A stretch of DNA of 64,000 nt from Adineta ricciae (GCA_905250025.1 CAJNOJ010000452.1:1-64000); one strand, 5' to 3'. Positions 25,453-36,647 are shown, numbered from the stretch's first letter. The notes: generated from the letters alone by a model not told the origin. Translations and numbers: made by a program.

Positions 25453-25903
25453 TAGTGATTTGTTACTATTTGCCCAATAACAACATTATTTTTCAACTTT
25501 GTCTACATAAATCGTGAAGCTACAGAGTAGAAACTTTTCAATTTTCGTAAAAATTGTGTTCTGAAGAGCGTTACAAATCGGAAAGATTAAAAATAGGAAT
25601 CCATCTTGTGCATATAGCAGGTGTTCTTCTAATTGCCTAGATTCACCCGTCTATACGAATCAGTTGAGAATATACTTAGTTCATGACTTTGAATATTTTT
25701 TCATCACATTATACAGCGAATAATTATTCATTTTGAAACACACAACACGGACGTTATGGTAGGACTTGGTTAGTCCAGGATGACACGGAGGAAGTGATTG
25801 AAGGCGAAGCTTAAGAGATTGTTTAAGATGAGAGTGTGAACGATCTAATCCAGTATTGTTTATGTGATACTTGAGGACGAATAATCGTGTAGAACTGAAA
25901 CGT
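25453..25903. other. Receptor/F-box convergent spacer, duplicated elsewhere
   Basis: Non-coding 3' flanks of the receptor (plus) and the F-box gene (minus). From about 25587 it is near-identical to the stretch from 33532. Related, more diverged versions follow the receptor ends at 52237 and 53507. It is thus part of a duplicated block. Confidence 0.6.
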
Positions 25904-27555
25904 TTATTTCAACAAAGGAAAGTACCGATAAAAGCCTTCTGAGTGGACAGCTTGTTCAAAGAAATCAATGTAATTTAACTGAGCACAATTTCGTCGAGTT
26001 GCATCACGTGTGAAATGTTCAGTAACAATTACCAAATGTTCATAAGATATTGTTAAATGAGATAATCGAAGTAATCGAATGTTTGTGTCAACTAAGAATT
26101 GTTCCGAATAATCTAAATGACTAATTAGAAGTGTCAATTTATTAAGATATGGAAATTCAATGATTGTTGATTGATTGGAATCCGTGTTTTTTTGTGCGTT
26201 GCTATTAACAATGTATAACCTAGCAAGATATGGAAAAGATTGAGAAATTTTCATGAAAAATTGATGTTCGAATGAATAATTCGTATCTAGTAATGTCAAC
26301 GATCGAACGTTTGGAATGAAACCCTCTGAAAAATGACTACTGATTCCAAGAGTTTCATTCATTGTATATGGAAGAGAAAAGATATGACATTTTACATCTC
26401 CATATAGATTATAATCGATATAAGATATAACTTGACCGTATCTTGAATCACCACTGAATGACGCTTGGATTTCAACGTTCGTTTGTTCATTTGATTGAAT
26501 GAAAGTTTCGATCTCGAAATCAAATCGTTGTAATCGTGTCATGTAAGAAAAGATTTTATCTTTAAAATGAAAACCATCAAGAAATGTCGTAGTTCGATCG
26601 ACAGACAAGTTTAGCATCAATTTTTCAAGAGAAATCATTCGTTGCAGAAGCGGTAGAATAGAACTATCGTATGCTGATGTTGTTTTCGATGACGACAATG
26701 AAAAACAACGAAGATTATGCAATACCTTCAAGTTCAAGTTAAATAATATATTTTTCTCTTGAAAGAATTTTACCTTGTTGTCAATAACCAGTGTTGAGGG
26801 TTGAATTTTGTAAATACGAATAATAAATTCACGCAGATAATTCAGTCGACTACCAAGAAGACGGAAACAATCATCCAATGTATCAACATCGATCGATAAA
26901 TTCACAATATTTCGTAGAAACGAGCTCGACTGACATGACTCATCAATGGTTAAATGTGCATATCGCCGCCAAAACGGATGACAAGTAAAAGTGAAATCAG
27001 TTAATTGTGGAAATATGAAAGAAACCAGTGCATACAGATTCTCATTCTCGGTAACAAGTAAAAGTTTCAATTTCGCATCATCTATTGAGATCTTCAAACA
27101 TGTTACTTTTTGTTTGAAAAGGTCCAGAAATGGTGATTGATCTGAATCAGATCTATGTCAATAGAATTGAATAAGGCTGTATCCTTACCTGTAAAATAAC
27201 GTCTTGTTGACTGATGACCAAAATTGACGAGAATCAGTTTGTACAGATGAGGATATTGACCTGCGGAAAGAATACGTTCCATCGAATGTGGTTCAAGGGT
27301 TAAACATTCGATATTTTCTTGTATTTCTGGTAGAAAATAAGAGCAAAGTTGATTCAATAGAGGATCGGGTAATGAACAATATTTCTGATTCAAATTTTTA
27401 TCAATAAGTTCAATAGAACGAGTATAATTGACGTCCCTGATTAATTTATCGAATCTTCTATTAACGCCAATAAAGGAACCTAACAACTCAACAGTAGAAA
27501 GTTTATTCCAAATGAAAATTATCAGTTCATCAGGTAGATCTTCCAGACATGCCAT
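25904..27555 (-). CDS. F-box protein with LRR-like C-terminal region, copy 1
   Basis: Two exons. Exon 1 starts at ATG 27555 (MACLEDLPDELIIFIWNKLS) and holds the F-box in its first 40 residues, ending at RRYFTG with a CAG/GTAAGG donor. Exon 2 resumes VTCLKISIDD and runs to the stop at 25904. About 520 aa. The C-terminal part has repeated hydrophobic segments of the kind xLxxLxL (FPQLTDFTF, IPNVRSLTLLDT, FPYLNKLTLLISH), consistent with a degenerate LRR solenoid. Known role of the family: substrate receptors of SCF ubiquitin ligases, with the F-box binding Skp1. Target unknown. Intact; 33828-35485 is a close paralogue and four decayed relatives lie elsewhere in the window. Confidence 0.82.
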
Positions 27556-27758
27556 TCTAAATGATTCAAATTTGTTTAACAGTGACGACTTTTATACAAA
27601 CTATATGTGAAGGAAAGTATCAACGATTTAGCAACAGACGGACTGGAAAGAATAACATATTTATATCGGTCGAAAGGTCATGCAATGAACTGGTCTGGGA
27701 AGAGAAAGTATCGCCGTCAGTAATTTTCGCTTGGTCACACATATATTCAGACCACCTC

Positions 27759-28440
27759 TGCATGTGTAGCCATTGAACGAACATTAGCGGTGAATCTTCG
27801 TACTAAATTCTCACGAACCAAAAGTAAAAGAGTCGCTAAACGGATTTCGATTGTTGTGCCTATGGTTGTCGGTGTTATCTGTTCACCTGAATTGATCTAT
27901 CGTCGAATGGTTGTTGACACGACTGATGAAACTAATTGGTGTGTGTTCACATTGAATGCTGATCAACCGAATATCTCGGGTTTGTATTCAGCATCAAGCA
28001 TTTGCTTGTTCTTAATTCCATTCAACTTAGTGTGTAGTATTATGATTATCATTGTTATAGGTCAAATGATACAAAAAACTGTTGTGAAAGTGGACAGTAT
28101 CGGGCAAGCGTCCTCTATTAATCTTTCTCTTACTCCGATGAATACGAATTTTATGTCAAAACTGGCAGAAAACGGTATCATAGTACAGATTGCTAAACAC
28201 AAGCATTTATTGGTGGCTCCAATTCTTTTAGCTATATTTGCTGTACCTCGATTAGTATTTGCTTTTGTATTCGTATGCAGTAAACTCGATCGATTTCCAT
28301 TTCTTACTTTACCAAGTTACCTGATTGGGTTTTTACCGTCAATGTCTCTATTTTTTGCATTAATCTCGCCATCTAAAGTTTATCGAGACGCTTGTCTTAC
28401 TTTTATAAAGTTATTCATACATGGATGTGTTCGAAATTGA
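27759..28440 (+). pseudogene. Truncated LDLa/EGF/7TM receptor (TM3-TM7 only)
   Basis: The frame opens abruptly in the TM3 segment (CVAIERTLAVNLRTKF) and continues to a stop at 28438-28440 with TM4-TM7 intact (ISIVVPMVVGVIC, LIGFLPSMSLFFA). No TM1-TM2, LDLa or EGF part precedes it; instead the 5' flank of the F-box gene abuts directly. Relative to copy B it lacks a few residues in TM5 (IPFNLVCS for IPLTVNLVCS). No start signal is visible, so it is most likely a non-functional fragment. The same breakpoint is present at about 35687. Confidence 0.75.
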
Positions 28441-28566
28441 ATTTTTCGATTTCAGCACAGATCTTAGCTGATTTTATTTACTTGTGCACAGAAATTATAT
28501 CATCAATTATTTTTCTTTTCTCATAGTCAGTTACGAAATTTACTATCATACGTCTGTGTATACTGA

Positions 28567-30981
28567 CTAAGCCAGTTGACTCAGACAGAGTACATATGGA
28601 AAACGATCATCGTCTGTATTGTACAATTTGACAATATGTAACGAATTTAGCTCCATTAATAAATGAATATCCTCATATGTATATTTTGTCGATAATTCTG
28701 TTTGTATTGCATCATAGGGTTGTAATTCCATGACGAACCCGCGTTGATCCGTTACTGTTTGTTGTTTTGTGCTAAGTAACCAACTTTCCATCTGTCGATA
28801 TAATGGATTATACACAGGATAATGTTGATAGTTAACAAGATCAAAATTAAAATTCAGCTCACGATTGAGACGAAGAAGAAGATTATAATTGAAAGCAGCG
28901 GTGATGCCTTTTGAATCACTATATGCTCGAATCATCGTGTTTGTATCCTTACACATGTCAAATGCACATATAAACCAATCACCAATTTGTAAATTTCTAC
29001 GAATCGAACGAATGAATTGCATAACAGGTGCATCATCACCATATTTTGTGTGACTGGGCCCATAAGATGCGAAATTACCAATAGTACTACCCATTAACAT
29101 CACTGCTTTGATGTCCATAGCATTTGTTTCTAGTTTAGTGTACATATCATCAAATGTTGAGCAAATTGGTTTGATATGTTCTTCAACAGTCTTTTCGCCC
29201 ATTTTATTCTTGGACAATTGAATAAGAGAATCAATCGCATGTTGAGATATATCAACTGGATGGTAGACCGTCGATATTTCTGATGAAGCAAGCCAAGGTG
29301 TTAACCATGCTTCGACTTTTGCACCATCACCACAGCCAAGCTCGATGAAATGAATCGAGGGCGACGTTCGAGAAGACGAATCACAATGGTGAAGAATAGT
29401 TGACTTGATATCGTCCATTTGTTGTCGAAGTAGTTGCAATTCTTGATTAAATAAATAATATTCTTCTGATTGGGTAATTTGAGTATATAGAGCAGAGCCT
29501 TGCGCATCGTAAAAGTATTTCGACGAAATCCGATGATGATCTTTGTTGCTTAAATCTGCAACGATTGCTTGGCGATCCACTTCCGTAAGTGAATCGTCCG
29601 TATGCTCCCAATGTTTGACACATCGAAACGTAGCGAACATGTATCGATACGTATCTTGATACCAATTACGAAATGACCTTCGAATGAGTGTTAAGTCGGT
29701 TGCATAGGAGCCACCGAGCAGCACGAAATGACGATTGTCAAAAAAGTCAGCTGAATATTCAGGATATGTTGGCAGAGGAGCAAAGCAATCCGATAAAGGT
29801 TGGAAGACGCTTGCTGTCCATTCAAATGCAGAACCTTGCCATTGCAACTGATTATCACTTGATGATTTGACAGGCATTGTATGAAGATGACGAAAGTTAA
29901 CGTTACATTCATCATCCATTAGACCAATATTTATAGAGTCGGACCAATCCCACATTGCATAGATCCACTCCGATTCTGTAGGTAATTCAATTGTTTCTCC
30001 ACATTTCTTTGACAACCATCGACAGTATGCTTTTGCTTCGATTTGGCTCAATATAACTGGATGGTCGAGTAGAAATTCTACAGGAATATTTCGTTGTAGA
30101 ACAAAGTTTACTTGGTAGGAATTGTCCGTTCTAGTCCAGGTTGCCGGATGTTCTATTTTCGATGTTTTAATCCATTCAAAGATCGCCTCATCCCACCAAT
30201 CGCCAGTTGCGTAACCGTCATCGAGTATGAATTGAAGAAAATCTCCATTTCGAACAGGATGCGATTGCATTTGGAAAGGAGGCAGGTAACACGCTTTACG
30301 AGGAAATTCATTATCCCAACCAAACGAGAATGTGGACGACTTGTCACAACACGGCTTACCTAATGAAGTGTGTCCGCCTGGTAATTTTACCCACTTATTT
30401 TCTGATAGTGAAGAAATAGCTGGCATTTGACGAAGTTGAAGTTCAACAATTTCATCTACTCGAAAACTTTCTATCGGCAATTGAACAAACAGATACATCA
30501 AAGTTTCTTGATGTAGCATCTCGTGTTCTGCAGCGATATTCAGTACATTGAGCGTATGTAAATCGTTGAGATCAAGATTACCATCGGTTAGAACGTGAAC
30601 AATTTGTTTTCGAACATTTTGTTTATATTCAACTACACTTGATACTGTAAATGAACGCCAATACTGTTCTTCTTCTTTAACATCTGTTGAGAACCGACTG
30701 GAATGAGTGTGTTCAACAATACCTGTTTGCACATTTGGATCGACTCCACGCACAAAGACTTCATCATAGATTGGATCAAGAACATCGTCAACGTCGTTCA
30801 GATGACGAAATTGCGTCCAACTAAAACATGGTAGGTGGCCAAGATAAAATATCAGCGGCAATCGAAGTTTGACTGGCTGTCGATAGTAATCGTCCGATGA
30901 GCGAAGTAATGAAAAAAGTCGATCGCTTCTATTCCATATATTATCGAACTTGTTCGTCCAGTAATTAACGTTAGATTGCAT
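28567..30981 (-). CDS. EgtB-EgtD type fusion (sulfoxide synthase + histidine methyltransferase)
   Basis: Single uninterrupted frame of 804 aa, ATG at 30981. N-terminal DinB-like domain with iron-ligand candidates His49 (YLGHLPCF) and His153/His157 (HEMLHQETL). Residues about 195-457 form an FGE-sulfatase (EgtB/SUMF1) domain (ELPTESEW, GSAFEWTASVF, FRNWYQDTYRYMFATFRC). From about 480 an EgtD-type SAM methyltransferase follows: YFYDAQGSALYTQIT, SAM motif ELGCGDG (547-553), GSTIGNF (631-637), ITAAFNYNLLLRLNREL. EgtD trimethylates histidine to hercynine and EgtB joins it to a thiol donor, so the fusion could carry out the core of ergothioneine-like synthesis. Domain order is EgtB then EgtD, the reverse of fungal Egt1. 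No intron in 2.4 kb, unlike its neighbours. The methyltransferase motifs argue against the OvoA-type C-terminus. Confidence 0.85.
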   Translation of the reverse strand: MQSNVNYWTNKFDNIWNRSDRLFSLLRSSDDYYRQPVKLRLPLIFYLGHLPCFSWTQFRHLNDVDDVLDPIYDEVFVRGVDPNVQTGIVEHTHSSRFSTDVKEEEQYWRSFTVSSVVEYKQNVRKQIVHVLTDGNLDLNDLHTLNVLNIAAEHEMLHQETLMYLFVQLPIESFRVDEIVELQLRQMPAISSLSENKWVKLPGGHTSLGKPCCDKSSTFSFGWDNEFPRKACYLPPFQMQSHPVRNGDFLQFILDDGYATGDWWDEAIFEWIKTSKIEHPATWTRTDNSYQVNFVLQRNIPVEFLLDHPVILSQIEAKAYCRWLSKKCGETIELPTESEWIYAMWDWSDSINIGLMDDECNVNFRHLHTMPVKSSSDNQLQWQGSAFEWTASVFQPLSDCFAPLPTYPEYSADFFDNRHFVLLGGSYATDLTLIRRSFRNWYQDTYRYMFATFRCVKHWEHTDDSLTEVDRQAIVADLSNKDHHRISSKYFYDAQGSALYTQITQSEEYYLFNQELQLLRQQMDDIKSTILHHCDSSSRTSPSIHFIELGCGDGAKVEAWLTPWLASSEISTVYHPVDISQHAIDSLIQLSKNKMGEKTVEEHIKPICSTFDDMYTKLETNAMDIKAVMLMGSTIGNFASYGPSHTKYGDDAPVMQFIRSIRRNLQIGDWFICAFDMCKDTNTMIRAYSDSKGITAAFNYNLLLRLNRELNFNFDLVNYQHYPVYNPLYRQMESWLLSTKQQTVTDQRGFVMELQPYDAIQTELSTKYTYEDIHLLMELNSLHIVKLYNTDDDRFPYVLCLSQLA

Positions 30982-32400
30982 TTTGTTTTACAACACAGTA
31001 GGCTACCTTTAATATATATTTGCACACCCTTTTATATTCCTTTAACCCAGCAAAACAAAAATGTACTTCGTTCGAGCACATTTTATAAGTGTGTCAATCT
31101 CTCTGACGTGCACTATTTACGTGATATCACTTTTCTTATATAACAGATTTGATATGGTGTTTTTTCACCTTCTCTTCTGTATGGAAGAGTATATAAAGGT
31201 GTATGTTGTATCAGAACGATGCGATTTATGAGAAAGAAATAGATGTACGCGTAGTTCCATCAGCGCATACATCTCTTCCATCTGAAATCAACACAGCAAG
31301 GATCACTGCAGACGTAAACTAACATATTATTCATCAATATATGTTTTATGTTTATCATTACAATAGATTATACTTATCACTTTTGTTTCTGAAAGACATA
31401 GTAACAAAGGATGCAAAAAAAAACATTTTCTTTCTTTCTTCATTGATTGCATCTTTTTGAAGCACGTAATAGGCACAAAAAGTAGGACACTAGTATAACA
31501 GGTAATATAGCCGAACAGACTATAAAAAACGTATGAACTTGTCGGTTAATTGATGTAATAGTAAATGTGTGCGCTGCACAAGTTATAGTACACCATTGCC
31601 TTCTTTTATACGACCCATAATCTATACAATTAACAAGATTTGAGAATAGTCAGTGGTATGATGAGATTACGGCTGCTATAACCACCACCACCACCACCAC
31701 CACCACCACCACCACAGCTGTTATTCATTAAGACTGATGCTGGTCTAACGTCAAGACCACCGCCATCTTGCCTAGTTAAAAATATTACACGAATTGAACG
31801 TTGCAACGCAAATTTCAAATCGCGAGTCTATTGTTATATGATTCATCTGCATCTTAAAATGCTGAAGACTAATGTTTACTTAGGTGTGGTGTTGAATGAA
31901 TTCATAAATTTCCTAGATGTTAAAATACCATTACACCGGGTATCGATAGCCAAACGTCACGATGCCCTGATACTGATTAGCGAAAGAACAACGGTATGGA
32001 CACCAGCTCGATGCACAAACGAGGTGAGGTTGTAACTAAGGGTGTGGGTGTGCATGACGGTGGTGGCTGAACACACCAAATCCACTCTTATTCATCAGCT
32101 TTCCAGGATACACCGACTCAACTGCATATGGTAACGGACTGAATTGTCCGCTTTTGGATGAATACCGGGCGTAACGGGATTATGACATCACTCATAAATT
32201 TCGTTTAAACAGAACTGTGATTTTGTAAGCACACTGATACATTCAAATGTGTAAATGGGGATACAAACACTATGATCGTTCTATTTAGTAGATATTCATT
32301 ACTATAATTGTCTATATTGAACAAAGACAATGATTGAAATCAGTTCCTTGTTTCCTGAGTGGTTTTACATGATTAGAAATTCGATTTATGTTTGTTTAGT
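30982..32400. other. Intergenic, no supported gene
   Basis: About 1.4 kb upstream of the fusion gene. Contains a (CCA)n microsatellite and an imperfect inverted repeat near 31240-31280 (agatgtacgcg ... cgcatacatct). Short open frames are featureless. Confidence 0.5.
31680..31717. repeat. (CCA)n trinucleotide microsatellite
   Basis: An uninterrupted run of about twelve CCA/ACC units. It would encode poly-Gly on the minus strand, but there is no gene context. Confidence 0.95.
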
Positions 32401-32580
32401 TCGAACGTCAAATGAATGAAATGATTCGTTTACGTACTGATTATTATCAGAATGAACAAATACGAATTCGAGTCAAGAGCGACTGAACAAAATCCGACCA
32501 ACTTTTCGAACATTCTCGTCTTCGTAGTTTAAGCGGTAATTATATCAATCGTCGACAAGATATTTTGATGGCAAAATAAT
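32400..32580 (+). pseudogene. Coding-like fragment, unidentified
   Basis: After a 'gtttag' that resembles a splice acceptor, one frame reads FERQMNEMIRLRTDYYQNEQ and ends at a TGA. A second frame continues with a coding-like FEHSRLRSLSGNYINRRQD. The composition looks like protein-coding sequence with a frameshift, but no family was recognised. Confidence 0.3.
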
Positions 32581-33827
32581 AGAGGGGAAAGTGTTCGTGT
32601 ATAGTAGTATAAATCTGTCTTTTATTTACTTCACTAAGTAAGTAAAACAGCAAGAATGTACAGTGATAAGAAGAAAAAAAAGCAGCGTCACGAAATCATG
32701 AAATATACTGCTTCTGCTGGAAGTTATTTTTTCTTCGCAACAAGAAGCGATAGACCCTGAAGGTAGTCCATGAGATCGATCTGTTTCTTCTTGAACCGAT
32801 CTGCAAGAGTTTCGAGGCATTCTTGCATACGACATGTGCGTTGCCCATACACCTTCTTTTTTCCCATGCGCACGTGCTGAACGTGTTGATTCAGGTGAAC
32901 TTCTTCTTCTTCTTGGAGGACTCGAATAAAATGCCACATGCTGGGATGTCTCTTATCAATGCGATGAGAAAATCTGTTGTGATAGCCTAAGTAAAAGATC
33001 TTCGAGTGTAATGAATACAGATGAAAGAAAGAGTCTTACCCTCAGCGTTATTGTTCGTCCGCGTTTTGAGATCAAACACGTTCCATAAATCGATAGATGT
33101 GGTTTTCATCCAGAAAGTTTCGAAGTACTCGAACAATTCATCCAGCGACTCAGGATGATTATCGGCAAGCGCTTGAAATGCAGGCTCCACTTTGTTCAAT
33201 GGCAAAAGAGCGAGTGCCATTAATTGTTGGCAGATAAAGCGAGCTTCTTCATCATCTTTGTAGACTGTTGACAATCCAAGCGTCTGTATTTTACGATGAA
33301 TACTCTGTGTGTAATGGAAGTAGCAGCCGATATGTCTAGACATCGGGAACTGCAGGAAATCGAAAGCAAAAAAGTAGATATTAAGATAAAATGAGGTAGA
33401 AAACATCGGTGTGAAGCTAGCACCATCGAGCTAGCACCATCAAACTAAGGATTTTCTGAAAACGAATTCCGGTCGATAAAACCGAGTGTATTCGATGCAG
33501 AATTTAATTCTGAGTCCAATGGTGACATTTNTTAAAAATAGGAATTCATCTTGTGCATGTAGCAGGTGTTCTTCTAATTGCCTAGATTCACTCGTCTATA
33601 CGAATCAGTTGAGAATATACTTTTTCATCACATTATACAGCGAATAATTATTCATTTTGAAACACACAACACGGACGTTATGGTAGGACTTGGTTAGTCC
33701 AGGATGACACGGAGGAAGTGATTGAAGGCGAAGCTTAAGAGATTGTCTAAGATGAGAGTGTGAACGATCTAATCTAGTATTGTTTATGTGATACTTGAGG
33801 ACGAATAATCGTGTAGAACTGAAACGT

Positions 33828-35485
33828 TTATTTCAACAAAGGAAAGTACCGATAAAAGTCTTCTGAGTGGACAGCTTGTTCAAAGAAATGAATGTAATTT
33901 AACTGAGCACAATTTCGTCGAGTTGCATCCCGTGTGAAATGTTCAGTAACAATTACCAAATGTTCATAAGATATTGTTAAATGAGATAATCGAAGTAATC
34001 GAATGTTTGTGTCAACTAAGAATTGTTCCGAATAATCTAAATGGCTAATTAGAAGTGTCAATTTATTAAGATATGGAAATTCAATGATTATTAATTGATT
34101 GGAATCCGTGTGTTTTTGTGCGTTGCTATTAACAATGCATAACTCAGCAAGATATGGAAAAGATTGAGAAATTTTCATGAAAAATTGATGTTCGAATGAA
34201 TAATTCGTATCTATTAATGTCAACGATCGAACGTTTGGAATGAAACCCTCTGAAAAATGACTACTGATTGCAAGGGTTTCATTCATTGTATATGGAAGAG
34301 AAAAGATATGACATTTTACATTTCCATATGGCTTATAATTGATATAAGATATAACTTGACCGTATCTTGAATCATCACTGAATGACGTTTGGATTTCAAC
34401 GTTCGTTTGTTCATTTGATTGAATGGAAGTTTCGATCTCAAAATCAAATCGTTGTAATCGTGTCATGTAAGAAAAGATTTTATCTTTGAAATGAAAACCA
34501 TCAAGAAATGTCGTAGTTCGATTGATAGACAAGTTTAGCATCAATTTTTCAAGAGAAATCATTCGTTGCAGAAGCGGTAGAATAGAACTATCATATGCTG
34601 ATGTTGTTTTCGATGAAGACAATGAAAAACAACGAAGATTATGCAATACCTTCAAGTTCAAGTGAAATAATATAGTTTTTTCTTGAGAGAATTTTACCTT
34701 GTTGTCAATAACCAGTGTTGAGGGTTGAATTTTGTAAATACGAATAATAAATTCACGTAGATAATTCAGTCGACCACCAAGAAGACGGAAACAATCATCC
34801 AATGTGTCAACATCGATCGATAAATTCACAATATTTCGTAGAAACGAGCTCGACTGACATGACTCATCAATGGTTAAATGTGCATATCGCCGCCAAAACG
34901 GATGACAAGTAAAAGTGAAATCAGTTAATTGTGGAAATATGAAAGAAATCAGTGCATACAGATTCTCATTCTCGGTAACAAGTAAAAGTTTCAATTTCGC
35001 ATCATCTATTGAGATCTTCAAACATGTTACTTTTTGTTTGAAAAGGTTCAGAAATGATGATTGATCTGAATCAGATCGATGTCAATAGAATCGAATAAAG
35101 ATGTATCCTTACCTGTAAAATAACGTCTTGTTGACTGATGACCAAAATTGACGAGAATCAGTTTGTACAGATGAGGATACTGACCTGCGGAAAGAATACG
35201 TTCCATCGAATATGGTTCAAGAGTTAAACATTCGATATTTTCTTGTATTTCTGGTAGAAAACAAGAGCAAAGTTTATTCAATAGAGGATCGGGTAATGAA
35301 CAATATTTCTGATTCGAATTTTTATCAATAAGTTCAATAGAACGAGTATAATTGACGTCCCAGATTAATTTATCGAATCTTCTATTAACACCAATAAAGG
35401 AACCCAATAAATCAACAGTAGAAAGTTTATTCCAAATGAAAATTATCAGTTCGTCAGGTAGATCTTCCAGACATGCCATTCTCAA
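33828..35485 (-). CDS. F-box protein with LRR-like C-terminal region, copy 2
   Basis: Close paralogue or allele of the gene at 25904-27555, with the same two-exon structure: F-box at the N-terminus (CLEDLPDELIIFIWNKLS), donor after RRYFTG, and exon 2 resuming VTCLKISIDD near 35033 and ending at 33828. The start used is the ATG aligned with copy 1 (35479). An upstream in-frame ATG at 35485 adds two residues. Substitutions are scattered and mostly conservative (for example VELLG/VDLLG, FQEKNILFNL/FSQEKTILFHL). No stop or frameshift is seen. SCF substrate adaptor by family; target unknown. It lies between the TIR arms of the mobile element, flanked by N joins. Confidence 0.78.
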
Positions 35486-35686
35486 TGATTCAAATTTGTT
35501 TAACAGTGACGACTTTTATACAAACTATATGCGAAGGAAAGCATCAATGATTTAGCAACAAACGACGGATTGGAAAGAATAACATATTTACATCGGTCGA
35601 AAGGTCATGCAATGAACTGATTTAATAAGAAAAAGTATCGTCGTCCGTGATTCTCGCTTTGTCACACATATATTCAGATCTCCTAT

Positions 35687-35937
35687 GCATGTGTAGCCAT
35701 TGAACGAACGTTAGCTGTGAATCTTCGTACTAAATTCTCACGAATCAAAAGTAAAAGAGTCGCTAAATGGATTTCGATTGTTGTGCCTATGATTGTCAGT
35801 GTTATCTGTTCACCTGAATTGATCTATCGTCGAATGATTATTGATACGACTGATGAAACCAATTGGTGTGTGTTCACATTGAATGCTGATCAACCGAATA
35901 TTTCGGCTTTGTATTCAGCGTCAAGCATATGCTTATT
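35687..35937 (+). pseudogene. Truncated 7TM receptor fragment (TM3-TM5)
   Basis: Same fragment type as at 27759, starting at the identical TM3 point (CVAIERTLAVNLRTKF) directly after the F-box 5' flank, and cut at the N at 35938 in the TM5 region. Missense changes (KWISIVVPMIVSVIC) suggest relaxed constraint. Confidence 0.75.
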
Positions 35938-36647
35938 NAACGTTTTCCGGTGAATGAAAATGTCACCATTGGACTCAGAATTAAATTCTGCATCGAATAC
36001 ACTCGGTTTTATCGACCGGAATTCGTTTTCAGAAAATCCTTAGTTTGATGGTGCTAGCTTCACACCGATGTAGAAAACATACATGCTGTTGCACAGCCTT
36101 GATCAAGCCACTCTCGAAGGCGCTCGTGATCATTTCTGGTTCGAAAGACATGTCTAAATCTGTGGCTTGCTCGTCAAGCGTCTCGAATAGGTGTTTGTAG
36201 ACGGTAGCAGATCGGCCAGGAAGTAGAGCGAGGACACAGGGCACAACTAGAAATTTAAAAAATCACGTATACATAAATTAGCGAATGGAATGAGAACTCA
36301 CCATGTTCGTGGTGAACGCCATGAATAATAAAGACCTGGTCGAAAAATGGTGGACAGACCGAAAAAGTGCCATCGATAAAGATATGTTTCGACTTAAATA
36401 GGATGACCAGCTGTAATTCGTTTGCGAATGCCAACATTCTCTTGCCGCGGATCAGTGTATCGATGAGAAGAAACGGTTTGCCGGCGAGAGTTTCACCGTA
36501 TCTGTCAGGAATGTCAAAATCACGCGAAGTGGGAAGAGCTGGTGTTGTTTGTCGACGAAGACGAGATAGAGACGGCTCTAAACATTGAGTCAAATGAAAG
36601 ATAAACACAGAGTTTAGAAGGAGATACTCACGACTGTCGTCAGCAGA

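Larger units (their letters stand above)
33405..36069. mobile_element. Long-TIR DNA element with 9-bp TSD inside a transposase intron
   Basis: Terminal inverted repeats: left arm 33405-33530 (atcggtgtgaagctagcacc...) and right arm 35939-36069, its reverse complement, over about 120 bp. The left arm has one extra internal 14-bp repeat. The perfect direct repeat gtagaaaac flanks it at 33396-33404 and 36070-36078. Nine-base TSDs and long TIRs are typical of Mutator-like elements. The insertion lies just after a splice donor of the minus-strand transposase gene. Removing the element plus one TSD leaves a 59-nt intron, the same length as in the second transposase copy. Both arms meet N joins (33531, 35938), so whether the F-box/7TM block between them truly belongs to the element is uncertain. 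Confidence 0.75.
32724..36608 (-). pseudogene. MULE-type transposase gene, copy 1, interrupted
   Basis: Minus-strand exons: about 36590-36255 (DGTFSVCPPFFDQVF, first Asp of the MULE DDE core), 36244-36083 (VPCVLALLPGRSATVY ... ITSAFESGLIKAV), 33349-33041 (FPMSRHIGCYFHYTQSIH ... NNAEG) and about 32990-32724 (HRIDKRHPSMWHF ... YLQGLSLLVAKKK). The intron between the second and third exons is expanded from about 59 nt to over 2.7 kb by a TIR element at 33405-36069. The second catalytic Asp, present in copy 2 (ITSDFESG), is Ala here. The 5' part is missing and a hairpin lies at the broken end. Mobility protein of Mutator-like elements; this copy is very probably dead. Confidence 0.78.

Noticed and set aside
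28567..30981. Assignment as OvoA (ovothiol synthase)
   Set aside because: The C-terminal domain has EgtD-type motifs (YFYDAQGSALYTQIT, GSTIGNF), and the His motif HEMLHQET is closer to EgtB, so an ergothioneine-type assignment is preferred.
31630..31818. Minus-strand frame with poly-Gly
   Set aside because: Produced by the CCA microsatellite; no conserved sequence around it.
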